This document shows, in pieces, positions 41,109-53,524 of a stretch of 64,000 nucleotides of DNA. The notes under the pieces were generated by a model, which was not told the DNA's origin, ran no database searches, and was given only the letters and a program-made list of their open reading frames with translations. The translations under genes and the position numbers were made by a program. Position 1 is the stretch's first letter. Every line of letters begins with the position of its first letter. The DNA lies in contig NC_091113.1 in the NCBI RefSeq assembly GCF_024713975.1, positions 10,924,501-10,988,500 of the forward strand. The letters are read 5' to 3'. The stretch comes from Paralichthys olivaceus (Eukaryota; Chordata; Actinopteri; Pleuronectiformes; Paralichthyidae).

Positions 41109-43989
41109 ACATAAAAACAAAAGTCAAATTAGTCATAGTGAGAAGACCAAGAAAAATACTGAAACGCACTTTTTCTTTAAAAACACATGGGTAGTTAACA
41201 ATATTCTTCAGAGGCCACATTGTTATCTAACGTGGAAATGGGGGGTACAGTAGCTTGTGTAATTGCTGTGAGGAGGCAGTAGGAATGCTGCATGCTCATT
41301 TCAGCATGTTGCTGGCACAAAAACAACTTGCACTTGTGTTGTACTTCCAAGAAAAGTCTCAAGATCAAACATTTCCTTCACACCAGCACAATAAACGAGC
41401 TAGGAAAATCCTTTGGTGTCACTCTGTCTTTTTTATAATTGACATCCCTGCAGTGCAGGGCTATTTCAGTACGCAGAGACCAACATTAACATAGTGATGT
41501 GATACCACAAGGAACAGAATGTACCAAACGAAAAATAAAATCGGCAAACATTATCAATTGAGTTGTATATATTGTGTTTTCACTTGTCTTTAAAACTGTA
41601 GCTAAAAGATTTCTCTATAAAACTGAGAACCCTAGCTGGTCAGGCTCTGCGGTCTCTAATCCACAAGGTGATTTACCTTCAACACAAAGGTATAAGCCTG
41701 ACGGTGAGTCTTGTAAATTACACTTTTTATTTTGTACGTCAGCCTTTGAAAATGGTACTTTTACCAACCGGAACACACTTCATTAATACCTGATCAGGGC
41801 TACCTCCTATCCTGTTACTAATCCTCTTAGGAAAAAACCTCCTCAAGTCAGTGTAGCATCAGTGTTGGCCACCCAATCCCTTTGTCGGGTTGAATGCTAA
41901 TGCTTTTAACATCGCCGGGGCTGACAGAACAGACAATGTGATGGTCTGTCTTCTTCGGAGACAAAAAAGGAATCGTGGAGTTCAAGCAGAACTCTTAATT
42001 TCTTCAAAATGGCTGGAGACTGGGCAATGATCCCTTACCAAGATTAAAAAATGAAATCGATCTCTAAGTACCTCTAAGTATCACATGACACTGGGGGCAG
42101 GGGGGGGGTGGGGGTGGGGGGGTAGAGGATGGAGGGGACAGAGTGTAGTATCAATAGTGGTGTGTCTACAAGTGTGTAAGGGGGGATTGGTCTGTGACAT
42201 ACAGCTAATAACATTCATTTAGTTTTTTCCTGCCAAGACAACCCTGATAACGAGCCATGGAGGGGGCCGATAAACAAGAGCATGAGATGTTTATCCATGC
42301 ATCTTCATCAAGGCCAGGCAAAGTGACTTCCAAAGGATTTCCCTCTGCGGGGTGCACGAGAAAGCAACACAGCATGACTGATGCAGCTTAACACACAAGG
42401 AAATAAAAGATCCTGTTTCAGCCCGATTGGGTAATGTAATGCCCCCTGTAAAAGGCTACACTTTTCCTGTCAAATCGCACGCCAGCCTGGTATTTTGGAG
42501 AGAGAAAATGGGGGAGCAGCAGCAGTAGAGGGCTGGTGACAGGGGGGAGGAGGGGAATGCACGTGGGCAAGAAGGGAAATTGGACACAGGAGCACATGGG
42601 TTGCGAGAGAAGGACTGATATAGAGAGGATTCGAGCAGAGGGCTAACATTACAATTACAACACGGAGAACATTGTGTGACACCAGTGAGATAATGAGGAA
42701 AGGGGCAAATGTTGGCTGATGAAAGAGTAAAGATAAACACACAGGAGAGGGTGAAAACCTCATGATCAGCAGGGTGGGGCACCAGTGTGATTCCAAATGT
42801 TATTATATATATATATATATACTTCTCAAAGACTCATTTTACTTCATCTTTACCCTTTAAACAAATTTAACTCCTTTCTGGGCCTTACAATAAATCAATG
42901 GCCTTAAATCAAGTGAGGTCTGTGCAGTGTTCTTAAAGTTGTTGCCTGGTGATAAATAACTCCTTCGTTTAATTTACACAATAAATATAGCACTCGGGCA
43001 ACCAAAGGTCAGTCTGCCACTCCATAAATTCACTGCACCGACAAGTCCCTGCAACCAATTAAATGAGGAGCAGTAATTTGGACTGAAACCCAAACATCAA
43101 GAGGCATTCAAAATGCAACACTACTTTATTATGTTAACATGTTTTTGCGATATGGTGTTTTTACGAATCTGACCCCTTCATGGCATCACGCCTCATGCAG
43201 CATGACAGCAAAGGCATGAATGGTAAATCAGCTGCGTGGTTCCTCATTATCAATGGGGAGGTGTGGTTGACAGAAAGGGAAACAGGGAAAATAAAGCATC
43301 GCTTCACATGTGTACCTTGAAATGTTGGCTTTTAATGCAACTGTTATCATATTCCAGTGCTTTTTAGCTCCATGCATCTTCTTCTGCTGATCCTTTTATA
43401 CTCTGTGTCAATCTCAATCACTGGAGATGATCTTTTTTTGTTCCTAAGAGCAAATCCCTGTGCTGGGCAGATTTCTATTGTGCCTCGACACCCCCTCACA
43501 CACACACCCTGAGAATAATCTCGTTAAGTTTACCTAGAGAGCAATATGCAAGCATGCACTGTAAGAGAAAAGCAGTCAGTAATTTGATCTCATGGTCATT
43601 GTCATCAGTGTAAACATCTCTTCATACCCTCAATATAAACTTCAATAGTAAATTAGCATGAATCCAATTGTTTCCAAACTTAACATTTTATGATTTTTCT
43701 TGGTGATAGGACAAACTGAGCACATTTAAGATGCAGGATGAAAGCCCAACAGTGGGTTTAGTATCAGTTCCTATGTGGAAATTTCAATTCTACTCTTAAG
43801 CAACAAGCATCTGGTGGAAAATGAACTCATAAGACATGAAAGCCTGGTGCATGGGGGCTGGCACTACATTTGTTGAGTTCACATTTCATCCTAAAGTTGT
43901 TTTCAGCACCAATCGCCAGAAAAAAACAAAAGACTTTCATTAATAACGAGGAGGTGCGTGCAATATTGCAAAGTAAACGTCTCACTCAC
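41109..43989 (-). other. probable intron between lrrc3c 5' exon and coding exon
   Basis: No coding sequence is supported. Contains a G-rich tract at 42093-42122, an (AT)n run at about 42804-42821 and otherwise ordinary AT-rich DNA. It is interpreted as an lrrc3c intron if the exon near 44.0 kb belongs to that gene. Confidence 0.4.
42093..42122 (+). repeat. G-rich tract with G-quadruplex pattern
   Basis: Runs of 5, 9, 5 and 7 guanines separated by CA, T and T, giving four or more G-runs with one- to two-base loops. This satisfies the usual G-quadruplex pattern on the plus strand, opposite to the presumed lrrc3c transcript. Confidence 0.8.
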
Positions 43990-44330
43990 GTCTTTGCAGC
44001 TTTCCCTCTCCTTCTCATGATGCGTCCATCAAGCGAGTGTCCACGGTAAGACGGTCCAGCAGATCTGCTCGCTCCACAGCCCCGTCAGTGTTTAGCTTCT
44101 CTTCCATAGGCTCCTCTCCTGCGAGCTGCTCCAACTTGTCCCTGAGTGTCGCTCCGGCAGCAGCCACCACGACGCGCCGCTGGAAATACGCCTGCAGCTC
44201 CGGGCTGGCTCGGTGCAGCCGCTTAGTTTCCACGCAACCACAAACCTAGGTGGTGGAGCCAGCGCGAAATATGAAGGGGCTGTGTCACTGAGGGCGGCAT
44301 CTCAGTCACTCAGTCCGATCCTGGATCTGC
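43990..44330 (-). promoter_or_regulatory. candidate lrrc3c 5' exon and CpG-rich promoter
   Basis: GC- and CpG-rich compared with its surroundings. On the minus strand a consensus donor (AAGAC/GTGAGTGAG) ends an exon at 43990 and would splice to the acceptor before 41107. The exon holds an ATG-initiated short frame of 30 codons (44107 down to stop at 44015, start MEEKLNTDGAV), which stops before the donor, so it would be an upstream ORF. Assignment to lrrc3c is by position and orientation only. Confidence 0.4.
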
Positions 44331-44636
44331 CAAGTAATTATGATAACAACAACATTAATAATAATAACAATAAAAATAATAATTCGTTTAAAATGGAAGA
44401 CACGTTGCGTTACGCACAGAGGGAATGCGTTAATGGCTCGATATGATCCGTCTTTGTTGCAAAGATCTGAGTGTTAGGTGAAAAGACATTAATGCAAATG
44501 TGTCATATGTGACTGGTTCTTTTCGTTCGTGTGCGTCTGCTGATTGACGTGCGTGAAGTGGATTAATGCGCATGCAGCAGGTGCCAGTTAAAGTGAGAAG
44601 TACCCCTCCCTTCCTCTCACGCGCACGCGCACACAA

Positions 44637-44639
<3 letters not shown>

Positions 44640-44687
<48 letters not shown>
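44640..44687. repeat. (CA)n microsatellite
   Basis: 24 CA units bordering the dispersed repeat to its right. Confidence 0.95.
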
Positions 44688-44690
<3 letters not shown>

Positions 44691-45275
44691 CCTTGTATTG
44701 ACTTCCATTCATTTTTAGGAATCCTAAGCAAAACCTCATCCAAAACCAACCATGACCAATTCATAACCTTATCCCACAATTCATATCTAACTCTAACCTC
44801 AACCAGTGCCTCAATAATTAAGTTTTGACTCATCCATCATCTCATGTATAATATATATCACCGTAAAACATAGCTATCATATTTATATTACCACTTAAAA
44901 ATACTGTAATATTGATTGTATCCTTTTATCATACCTCTATATCAGTGGTGGTGTTATGCTCTTTGCAATATTCCCTCAACTGTTAACTCATATTTAATTA
45001 TATAGTTGCTTAAGTTTTATATTTGTATACTTCTTTTGTATCTGGTACAATTGATGTAAGGGTGACACTTTTGTAATTTTGTTGTGGTTGCACAATGGAA
45101 ATAAAGTTCTTGAATATTGCATCTTGAAGTAGAACTGGTCCCCATGAACCTTATCCTTAACCATAAACAATTCATGCCTTACTAACCACAATTCACATCT
45201 TAACACTAACCTTAACCAGGATTTCACAAATTAAGTTTCACCTGTGGCTGAGCCTTGGTCCCCATGAGATGTACT
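44688..45275. repeat. dispersed repeat interrupted by a retroposon tail
   Basis: 44688-44830 (CCTTGTATTGACTTCCATTC, then AACC-rich, ATTAAGTTTTGACTCA) and 45125-45275 (GGTCCCCATGAACCTTATCC, AACC-rich, AATTAAGTTTCACC, GGTCCCCATGAGATG) are two pieces of a common teleost repeat. The segment between ends in GCACAATGGAAATAAAGTTC TTGAATATTG, resembling a fish SINE/LINE 3' tail. Nested insertion is the simplest reading. Confidence 0.5.
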
Positions 45276-45702
45276 GGGCCTGATGAAATCAGTGTTTATG
45301 CTGGGAAAGGTCCTGAAGAGGTGACAATAATGAGTAAGTACACACACAAACACTTACACACAGAAATGATCTCATACACGGTGTAATGGTGTAATGCTGG
45401 TGCATATAGCAGTTGAGTTGGACATTAATCATGTTTGATCTGCAGCTTGTTGTTTCAAACATGAAGCCTGGCTGCTGCAGGGCGGTGGATTGTTGGCCGT
45501 CTCCTGGTCCTTTTCCTGCCTGCTGCCAGCCGATAAGGGAGCCCAGTCAAATTCACTATGAAAACAGACGTGCATGGGTGCCGGCCTGGGAGAGTCTGCC
45601 AAGCGGCTAGTCATGAGGTATTAATGGAATTAAAATCAATAAAGGGGGATACTTCACCCAAACTCCCTCCACACTGTTGTACTGCAGCTATGACTCTTTT
45701 TT

Positions 45703-45742
<40 letters not shown>

Positions 45743-48525
45743 TTTTTCTTTCTTTCTTTCTTTCTTTCTTTCTACATGGTGATTTGATTATTTGCCATTT
45801 TGTTAAAGCCTATAAAAAAACTGCAGGTTCTCCAGAGACCATATAGACAGACCCTGTGTCAGTGCTAAACCCTTTAATATTTCAGTTGATATTATGCTTA
45901 CATAGACACATTTTAGATTATTCGAATTTCTCATACCAAAACTGGGACTGGGTCGTGAAAGGAATACTTGGCAAAATAAGTTGAGGAAACATGGTGGCAC
46001 TGTTTCAGTACTATTTGTGGTATACCCCACAGTAGAATAACCTGCAGGACAAAGTCATATCTGGGTTATTGAGCTTCTAGGTTTTATGTTTATTCTCTGA
46101 ACAGTTGCATTTCTAATTAAGTTAAGGTTGCACTCTGGGCTTGTATTTCTCATGCCTCACTGGACTCTGTTGTAAAGCTGCCACAGAGAAGAGACTTACT
46201 GCAATGTCATCGTTGGAACTATGTATTTTCTAAAACACTTGCAATAAAATGCAGCTCATGAAAATCACTATCTTCAATGTTTGTCTCTGGATTACTTGCT
46301 ATAGTGCTAATAAATGATTGGGGAAAAAAACCCTCTGTGATACAATGTTGAGTCTCAGTCCTACAGAGAAACACATACAACATGTTGTTCATTGTCGCTG
46401 CTCTGTATTCACTCCTGTTATAGCCCTGAGGTTGCTGCTCTTGTCAATTAGAAGAAGATCAGATAGGGGTAAGAGCATATGACAGTGGAACAGCAGAAAA
46501 TGGGATTAAGTTCCTCATCGACAGAGGAGAGTGCACTGGCAGTCAGTCTTCCCAAGCTTCATCAGATTACTTCAAATGCTCCACTGTGGTTGGCAGCTAG
46601 ACGGTGTGCTGTATGCATTAACAACCAAGCATTAGTCCTGTTAAACTACACTTTCAAGTTTCTTCCTTCCCTTTTTAGTCTATTTCTCTCCAGAGTGTAA
46701 AGTTTCCCGTGCATATCATGTACAGTGTCTGCATTTACCAATAATCAACAAAGTCAACAAAGCAAGTGTTGAGTGAAAAGTTTCAATGCCACCTCAGCAG
46801 GGTGGGAATGTTTTTTGCCGTCCGTGTGCTCTGCAGCTGCAGTGGAACAAAAGCCCTCGGGTTAATGAGACCTCTCCCTTTCATTGGCATTTTCATATTT
46901 GCCTTTACCGGCTCACGCAAACACACTCTAACATGCACAAGTACAGTATACACTTGAGCAGCACACACACTCTCTGGCTTCTACCTCTCTCCTCGTCGCA
47001 GAGCCAGATCAAAGTCCTGCCTTGTCTTTTTGAATACAACACTGGCCTGTCTGGAACCTTTTAATCAAAAAGCTGCAAGAAAAGGTGTTTTAAAAGGATT
47101 TTCCTGCTACCGCAGGTAATAAAAGGGGTCACCTCAACTCATCTTCCCTGTGAGGAGCCTTGTGTTTGAAGTTTGATATCACTGACATTAAGGAAACAAT
47201 GGACCAGCAATATGAAAGTGTTGTAGATATTCATTGATCCTGGCTGAATCCCCTCACTGGTGCTATGGCTGACAAAGCGTCGTCAAAAAGCAGATGGTGA
47301 TTGTTCGTCATAATAATCAGGAATATTTCAAAAGGTTTGCAGCTGTGTGAATTTTCATATGTTTGGGGGTCTGGATCATAAATTGTAGCTTCTCCGCTAC
47401 CTCCCACTCTCCAGAAATGATGCCGAAATATCCCAGATACTCACGCTGCAGAAGTCTACAGAACAGCGATTTGTGGATGGAGCTGCAGCATCGAGGTCCT
47501 GCCGATACACTTTGCCGAAACCATATATAAACCAACATATATTATGTTTACACCACATCAACAGCCTCTGCCCTTATTGTCAAAACATTCAGATCTTGTT
47601 GTCTTTCCATGATGACATCTTCACTGGCGTAGGGTAGATCTCCTCTTCTTTCATCCTGAGGTATTTGTCCTTTTTTTTTAATTTTGCCTCCGATAATCTG
47701 AAATATCATCAACACCTGCACTCAGAGACATTTTCCTGCTGTATTCTTACATAAGTTCCCTAAAAATGTCCAGAGCGGAAGGAAAATGTCAGGAATTCAG
47801 TGCACGTTGAAAGGATTTTTTTTAAAACTCTGACTTGAATTGCTACCAACTCATAGAGGATAATGGGAAGTAGAGCCTGCTTCCTATTGAGGGTTCACAA
47901 GCAGAAAATGATGCTAACTACTGTTTCAGGCTTTTGATGCACTGAGAGGAGTTAGTGCCACGTTTGTTCAGAGATCATCAGACCAACAGGCAACATATCG
48001 ATGTCTGAATGTGACTGATATATGGACAGGCTCAGTTTATGCGTCCGTTGGCTTCTATTGATTATCTCAGTCAATACTGTTCTGGTCTTGGCACTCTGCT
48101 GGTAGAGTAAAATCCAATCCAGTCACCTGCCCCCCCCAAATCCATATAAGGTGGGACCTTGCAAAAAAACTGTTTTTGTTCTCAATATTATTTCTTCCAT
48201 TTGCAGCAAATTAATAGCTGTTATTTTATGAAGCAGCTCATGGTAAAATTTCTCAAAGTAAGTGTGAGTAATCATCAGAGTGGCGTCACTGATTGTGAAG
48301 AACAGCATTTTTAAATGTTAAGCTGTTAGAGTCGCCTGCAGCTCCTGCCAACAAAGGATAGAAGTGGTTAAAACGGTTTTCCAGTGCCCTTTTAAAGTAA
48401 TTAATAATTCTTAGTGCTTCATTGTGTCTCTCAGACATGTTCACAATGACAGCCAGGGAGGGGCGTTCACCTCAAAGGTCATGTTATGGGCCTCCAAAGA
48501 TACTGAAATGTGATGGTTCACTGTC
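45276..48525. other. intergenic stretch
   Basis: No supported gene. Contains the TTTC repeat listed separately. The block at 47300-48320 has modest open frames on the minus strand and a structure suggestive of an old interspersed repeat, but I could not assign a family. Confidence 0.3.
45696..45773. repeat. (TTTC)n microsatellite
   Basis: About 19 TTTC units with one TTTTTTTC interruption near 45741. Confidence 0.95.
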
Positions 48526-48712
48526 TTTTGCACTCTATTGCACTACATTGCACAGATGCTCTATTATTCATATTGATATTTTTATATTTTTCTTACCTCA
48601 ATATTCTTTATAACTCTTTAAAGCACAGAATTCATTGTGGAAAGGCAAAGAATGGATTTCATTGTTCAGGGCTGCACATATGATAATAAACGCTTTGAAC
48701 TTAAATAAATAT
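48525..48712 (+). mobile_element. LINE/SINE 3' tail remnant
   Basis: GCACTCTATTGCACTACATTGCAC is followed by GGATTTCATTGTTCAGGGCTGC and ACATATGATAATAAACGCTTTGAACTT, typical of fish L2-type 3' tails (ATTTCATTGT ... CAATAAA ... TTGAACTT). No coding part remains. Confidence 0.5.
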
Positions 48713-49490
48713 GACCCTGGGAGAAGAGTGAGTGCATAAAAAACAGTCTTTCAGTGCTGCAGATATTAGAGGTTTCCCTTACATGTTTACCTGAACACAC
48801 CGGAATGTCTGCAAAGGTCATAGCATGAAAGGTATAAATGTGTATGTGTCACATTTTGAAGAATATTCCCAGCGCTTTTTATTTGCCATCTTAGTTATGC
48901 TTCTCATTTCTATTAGTGCTTTGAACACATGTTGGTGTACACCCTGCTGAGTGATTCACAATTGTTCACAGTTTGCTGCCGGTCATTGCTGCTGTCATAT
49001 AGCTGGAAGTTGCCCAAGCTAAATGCTGGCATAGAACATGACGCTGTAATTTACTTTTCAGAAGTTTTGCTTTTTGATCATTATTTCATTCTTGATGGGT
49101 GTACGAACATTACAGTACGTACATGCTCTACTTGTTTACAAGGAAATAATGACTCATAAACACCGAAGCAAATTCACTTGAGCAAACTCCTGAGGGAAAC
49201 ACACAACACCAATTTTTCTCAACATATATCTGCCGGAGGCAAAAGATAAAACATTTGACCCATGAAATAGGTGCAACCGTAGTACAAATCAATTTTATAT
49301 ATGTGAAGCTATATGTTAAACTGGGACAAAGAGGACTCAAGTTTTAAGACACAAGGTTAAGTTCAAAAACAGTCTTTACCAAAGACTTGGGTTCAGTAAT
49401 TGGTAAAGGACGACAAACTCTGAGGCAAAAGATGAGGTCAAAATGCAAAGCTCAGTCACAGATGCAAACAATCAATTTGGACAGCATTGC
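48713..49490. other. intergenic stretch
   Basis: No gene or clear repeat seen. Confidence 0.3.
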
Positions 49491-49799
49491 CAGGGCAGCA
49501 TCCTTTGGAGGTTGCATTTAAGGACTGACTGCGTCACAGCACCACAACTAGACTGTCCCATTTCAAAAGCTACTTAAAATGCGGCCAACAAATGTGTCCT
49601 TCCATCTGAGAGAAACAAAGGCTACATTTTTGAACCATGTTTGAACCATGTAAAGGTAAAGGTCCCTGAAATCGACCGATGTTCTTGTTGTGTCCAACTT
49701 CAGTTCTGGTGCTAGGCAACAACAGGGCAGGACAAGCTGGTGGTGCCGAGTCTTTGCAGCCCATGAAGGAGGCTCTCTCTGTGGGCCGAGCAGCCCCTG
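49491..49799. mobile_element. probable MITE with CAGGG ends
   Basis: Left end CAGGGCAGCATCC; right end GCAGCCCCTG, whose reverse complement is CAGGGGCTGC. The interior has the GCGTCAC, GTCCCATTTC and GTGTCCTTCC landmarks of a widespread fish MITE. No sharp target-site duplication could be seen. The 115-codon minus-strand frame over this region is an artefact of the repeat. Confidence 0.5.
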
Positions 49800-50149
49800 A
49801 ATTGAGACCCAGCTAATATCTCCTACATCCTCAGCGTGTGCCGAGAAAGACATCAGGAGATGCTTTAAAAAAATAGATAGTCCATATTCACGTATCATCA
49901 CAACAAGCATGCATTAAAGACTGACACAGGATCAATGTTTTACTATACTGATTATTACCATAACGCCTAAAACTGTCACTTACTGATGAATCCATCTGAC
50001 ATTACGGCGTCATCAATCCTGCATGAAAATGATCCAACAAATGTGATAATTATCAAACATCTTTCTAGGCTGGAGGCCGGGCAGGTAATCAATGGGGAAC
50101 AATCTAAAATAAGAGACAAGGGTAAGTGCCAAAATAAAACAGGAAGTTA
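49800..50149. other. intergenic stretch
   Basis: Nothing recognisable. Confidence 0.3.
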
Positions 50150-50473
50150 CTAAAAATAAATGTATTTATTTATATATTTATCAAACGAAAGAAGCTCAGC
50201 TTTGATATGAAATATGTCAAAAGCAGCAATCAAAGCTCTGTTTTTGTCGTCCCAAGTAACAGTGAGTTTCTTCACACACCTCTGATCAGGAGCTGATATA
50301 TCTTTGGCTGATCTTTGGTGCTCCTCTGTGGGGGGAAAAAAATGCATGTTGACAATCTTCCTCCGAGCTTGGAATCCTGGAATGAGCTCTGACTAACCTT
50401 TCACATTTGCAGTCGCAAGCAGCAACCTGTCGCTCTTATGCAGCACAGTCCTTGCATGACTCTGATCATCAAA
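50150..50473 (-). other. two candidate orphan exons, unknown gene or pseudogene
   Basis: On the minus strand, 50473-50398 is bounded by an acceptor (TTTTTTGCAG) and a donor (AAAG/GTTAGT). It reads FDDQSHARTVLHKSDRLLL and onward without a stop. 50325-50150 follows an acceptor (CCCCACAG) and continues the same phase (EEHQRSAKDISAPDQRCVKK, then LTVTWDDKNRALIAAFDIF) to a TAG. The 76-nt first exon leaves one base, which the second exon completes. I do not recognise the protein, and no convincing upstream exon or start was found. It could be the 3' end of an unannotated small gene, a decayed gene, or chance. Confidence 0.25.
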
Positions 50474-52396
50474 CTGCAAAAAACAGACCATCAGCAGATC
50501 TGTGACCGTCAAGTTTTTTTCTTCCCCAACAGTCAAGCTGCATCAGGCCTCAGAAAACTCAACTGCCATAAATAAATAAACGTGAAAAGCATGTGGCTCT
50601 GAGAGACTCAGTGTCAGTCTACTTTGACTACATTGCGTTTCTCAACAGCTTCAGATAAATGACTATTTTTGGATTCTAAGTACTTACTATTCCTCAACTC
50701 AAACTGGCCACCAGTAAGAGATAAGAGGAAGTCTGTGAGTCACAGTTGCAAACAAAACCAGATTCTTGCATGTACCGTCATAACGTTATGAAGGCATCTT
50801 GGAAAATATGCGTATTTGCTCACTTGATAAGCGCGTCTCTACCACGCATTTTGGATCTAATTTGTCTGATGGTTTGTCGGGAACAGAATCGTGACAGCAT
50901 ATTGTATTTCGAAGATACAGAATATACAACTCCCTGTGTGTTGTGTATGGAAACAAATGATAAAGGCTGCAGCCACATTCCTTTGCATTTATTAACAGAG
51001 ATAAATCATCTTTTTTCCAGATTCAAAAATCCAACTACAACGTGTGTTTTCACCTTCATTCATGTGTGCAGCTGTGGGTGTATTTGTGTGTGTACTGCAC
51101 ACTGCACTGCATCCAGCTCAAGCACTTCAGCCCTATTATTATCATGCCAAGGTCAGCTGAGTGGGAAACATAGCAGAGGAAGACGATAGAATGGTTAGAT
51201 AAATCAGATTTCTGCATTTACATTGATTAATAGCCAGTGGAGCAGAAATGTAAAGGACAACGTTTTGTCAGTGTTGAATAAAATCATCTGTTGTTTCTCC
51301 GTCGTGCCTTAACCCTGCACCTCTGAATCCCTTTACATCAGCCGTAAGACACGAAGCAGAGCTCTGCATGATGATACACAGCTGCAAGAACACGTCAGCT
51401 GATGGCCATAAAGAACAACCACACACGTCTTGGGAGATAAACCCATTAACCACTAAATAGCTTTTAGGTGACTATCATGTGCAGTGTGTATGCATGTGTG
51501 ACCTAGAGGAGAGAGAGAGAGAAGGGGGTGGGTATTGATAAATGAAGCCAAACTGAAATTGAAAGACATGCATTTCCAGAAAACATTACATAACTCTTTC
51601 TCACAAGGCAATTTTGCACACCTATGATCGACTGTATAGACATTAGGAAAATATTGATAAAATTGTGATTCTTTCCCTTTTTTTAATCTCAGTTTGGAAT
51701 GAATGGGCCTGTTCTCCTCTTTCCTCCCTTCAGCTGAGGAATGTGAAACACAAACAAGACACAACAACACAACCAGTAAAACAATCTCTTACCTTTGTTG
51801 CTTTGTTAGTTCGAATCAACAGAACCTGGATCTCAGCAGAGGTGAGCTTGTTGTGATTCATCTGGATCACACAGTAATAGCTATTGTGACAGATTTTAAA
51901 ATGTATTTTGCATTCCCATCCATTTTCCTTGTTAACTAAGAGGTAAATGCATTTGGAGCCTTTTTTTCTTATCATTTTTAATTTTGCTCATCTGTTGTCA
52001 TGGGCCTGTTCTTACAAGGTATGTTAAAATTATAACATAAAATTACTATAATATAATCACAAATATTTATGCGTACTTAATATATATTATACATACCTTC
52101 CAAACTAACTGCACAACAAACCCATGATTACAATGCTACGGCCTATTTAAAAAAAGGAAGGAACAAGTTATAAATATATAACCCATGATGAAAATGCTTT
52201 ATCAAAGTCAAACAATATAATGCAAGACTCATCACATGTCCATCTCCAGATTTTTGTCGTGTGAAAGCAGCAGCTGACAACTGCTGTACTTAAATACTTT
52301 GGGTGGTATCAAGATGAACGACCTGACTTCTACGAAGTGCTAAATTATTTACCATTTTTGCAAGAGTAGCTTCAAGATGAGATATAAACAATATTG
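50474..52396. other. non-coding stretch upstream of top2a
   Basis: A 147-codon plus-strand frame at 50746-51189 has no recognisable domain and ends in low-complexity Cys/Ser sequence, so it is not called. No gene is seen. Confidence 0.3.
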
Positions 52397-52492
52397 CAGT
52401 TTCTCTTAGCTCTGTGCATCCTGGATGGATTATGCAGCCGTGTATATCACAGTTTCTCTGATCTCGGCAAATCCTGAAGGATTATACAGCTG
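52397..52492. repeat. diverged 53-bp tandem duplication
   Basis: CAGTTTCTCTTAGCTCTGTG (from 52397) and CAGTTTCTCTGATCTCGGCA (from 52450) begin two adjacent units that go on to share ATCCTGGATGGATTATGCAG and ATCCTGAAGGATTATACAG. The unit length is 53 bases. Confidence 0.65.
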
Positions 52493-52849
52493 GCATACTT
52501 GGCTTCAAAGAATATAGGAGAGCTTTAAAAACTGCGAGACAGCAACTTGTGTGATGTGCCATCAAAGACTAACTGAATTAGACTTGTGCAGTTTTGTGAT
52601 GTAATGAAATTAAAAGGGACATACCTGAGACCAGATATTAGATTGTTGATATTTGTTGTAAGCCACAAATAATATCCTTAAATCAAGGAACAGTGCTCTC
52701 TGGCTGCATGTGACACTTTGTGCACCTTCAAGATGTGTCTTTTTCTCTGTCATCTGCCATCAAAAACTGTAAATTACATAACGTTAAATAAAGAAGGTTT
52801 TTATGGTTTAGGTTTGGAGAGGTTTCTCATTCTCATATGTTGTGATTTG

Positions 52850-52970
52850 GCACTAAAAATTGAATTGAACTGAACACCATTTATTTGTATTCATACTTTT
52901 TTTTTTGCCATGTATTTGGTGAAGCACTTTGTAACCTTGTTTAGATAAGTGCAATTTTATTAGTAGTATT
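52850..52970 (+). mobile_element. retroposon 3' tail (second copy)
   Basis: GTGAAGCACTTTGTAACCTTG followed by TTTAGATAAGTGCAATTTTATTAGTAGTATTATT matches the tail at 6695-6802, including the upstream ATTGAATTGAA. Confidence 0.6.
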
Positions 52971-53520
52971 ATTACTAAGCTCTATGTACTGTATGTGCTG
53001 TGCATACAGTGCATCACATGAAACAGTGAAGTTATAGCACAGACTTACAGCCATAATGGAATTCAAATCAATATCCTCTCTAACACCCCCCCAGAGTAAA
53101 TGGACAATGAATATGACACCGCTCGTCCAATAATCATGAAACTCTGTGATAGCTCAGAGTCAGTCTTTGTTTTCAGTGAGCTGCAGTTAAAACTACTGCT
53201 ACATACTATGAGTGAAACATGTTCTATATATGAGCTGTGCATTCAGGCCTCTAGACTTGTGCAGGGAATATTAATAATAATAATCACTTTTATTTGGAAA
53301 AGATTTGTCTTGATTATTAGACCAGTATCTGCTCGTCTTTGTAAGTGTTGCTGTATTTTATGTAGTTTGTTCATAAACGTGTGGGTAGTATTAACCATAA
53401 CAAGTAATAATCAATAAATCGATTAATAATAAAGGATCGTATCATTGGTCAGTTATTGATTAATCAGGCCTGAATGAACAGTTTCACTCTCCTCTCCACT
53501 GTAGATATATTTCCTTGGGA
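52971..53520. other. non-coding stretch directly upstream of the top2a promoter
   Basis: The 105-codon frame at 53100-53417 shows no family features. No gene is called. Confidence 0.3.
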
Positions 53521-53524
53521 GCTG

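Noticed and set aside
44015-44233. 72-codon minus-strand frame near 44.1 kb as a protein gene
   Set aside because: Its first codon is GTG preceded closely by a stop; only an internal 30-codon ATG frame exists, and GC-rich DNA is open in several frames.
49563-49910. 115-codon minus-strand frame
   Set aside because: Lies on a MITE-like repeat.
50746-51189. 147-codon plus-strand frame
   Set aside because: No recognisable domain; Cys/Ser low-complexity end from TGTGTG and AGC runs; no splice or polyadenylation context.
51800-51825. GTTCGAATC resembling a tRNA B box
   Set aside because: No A box or cloverleaf can be formed from the upstream sequence.
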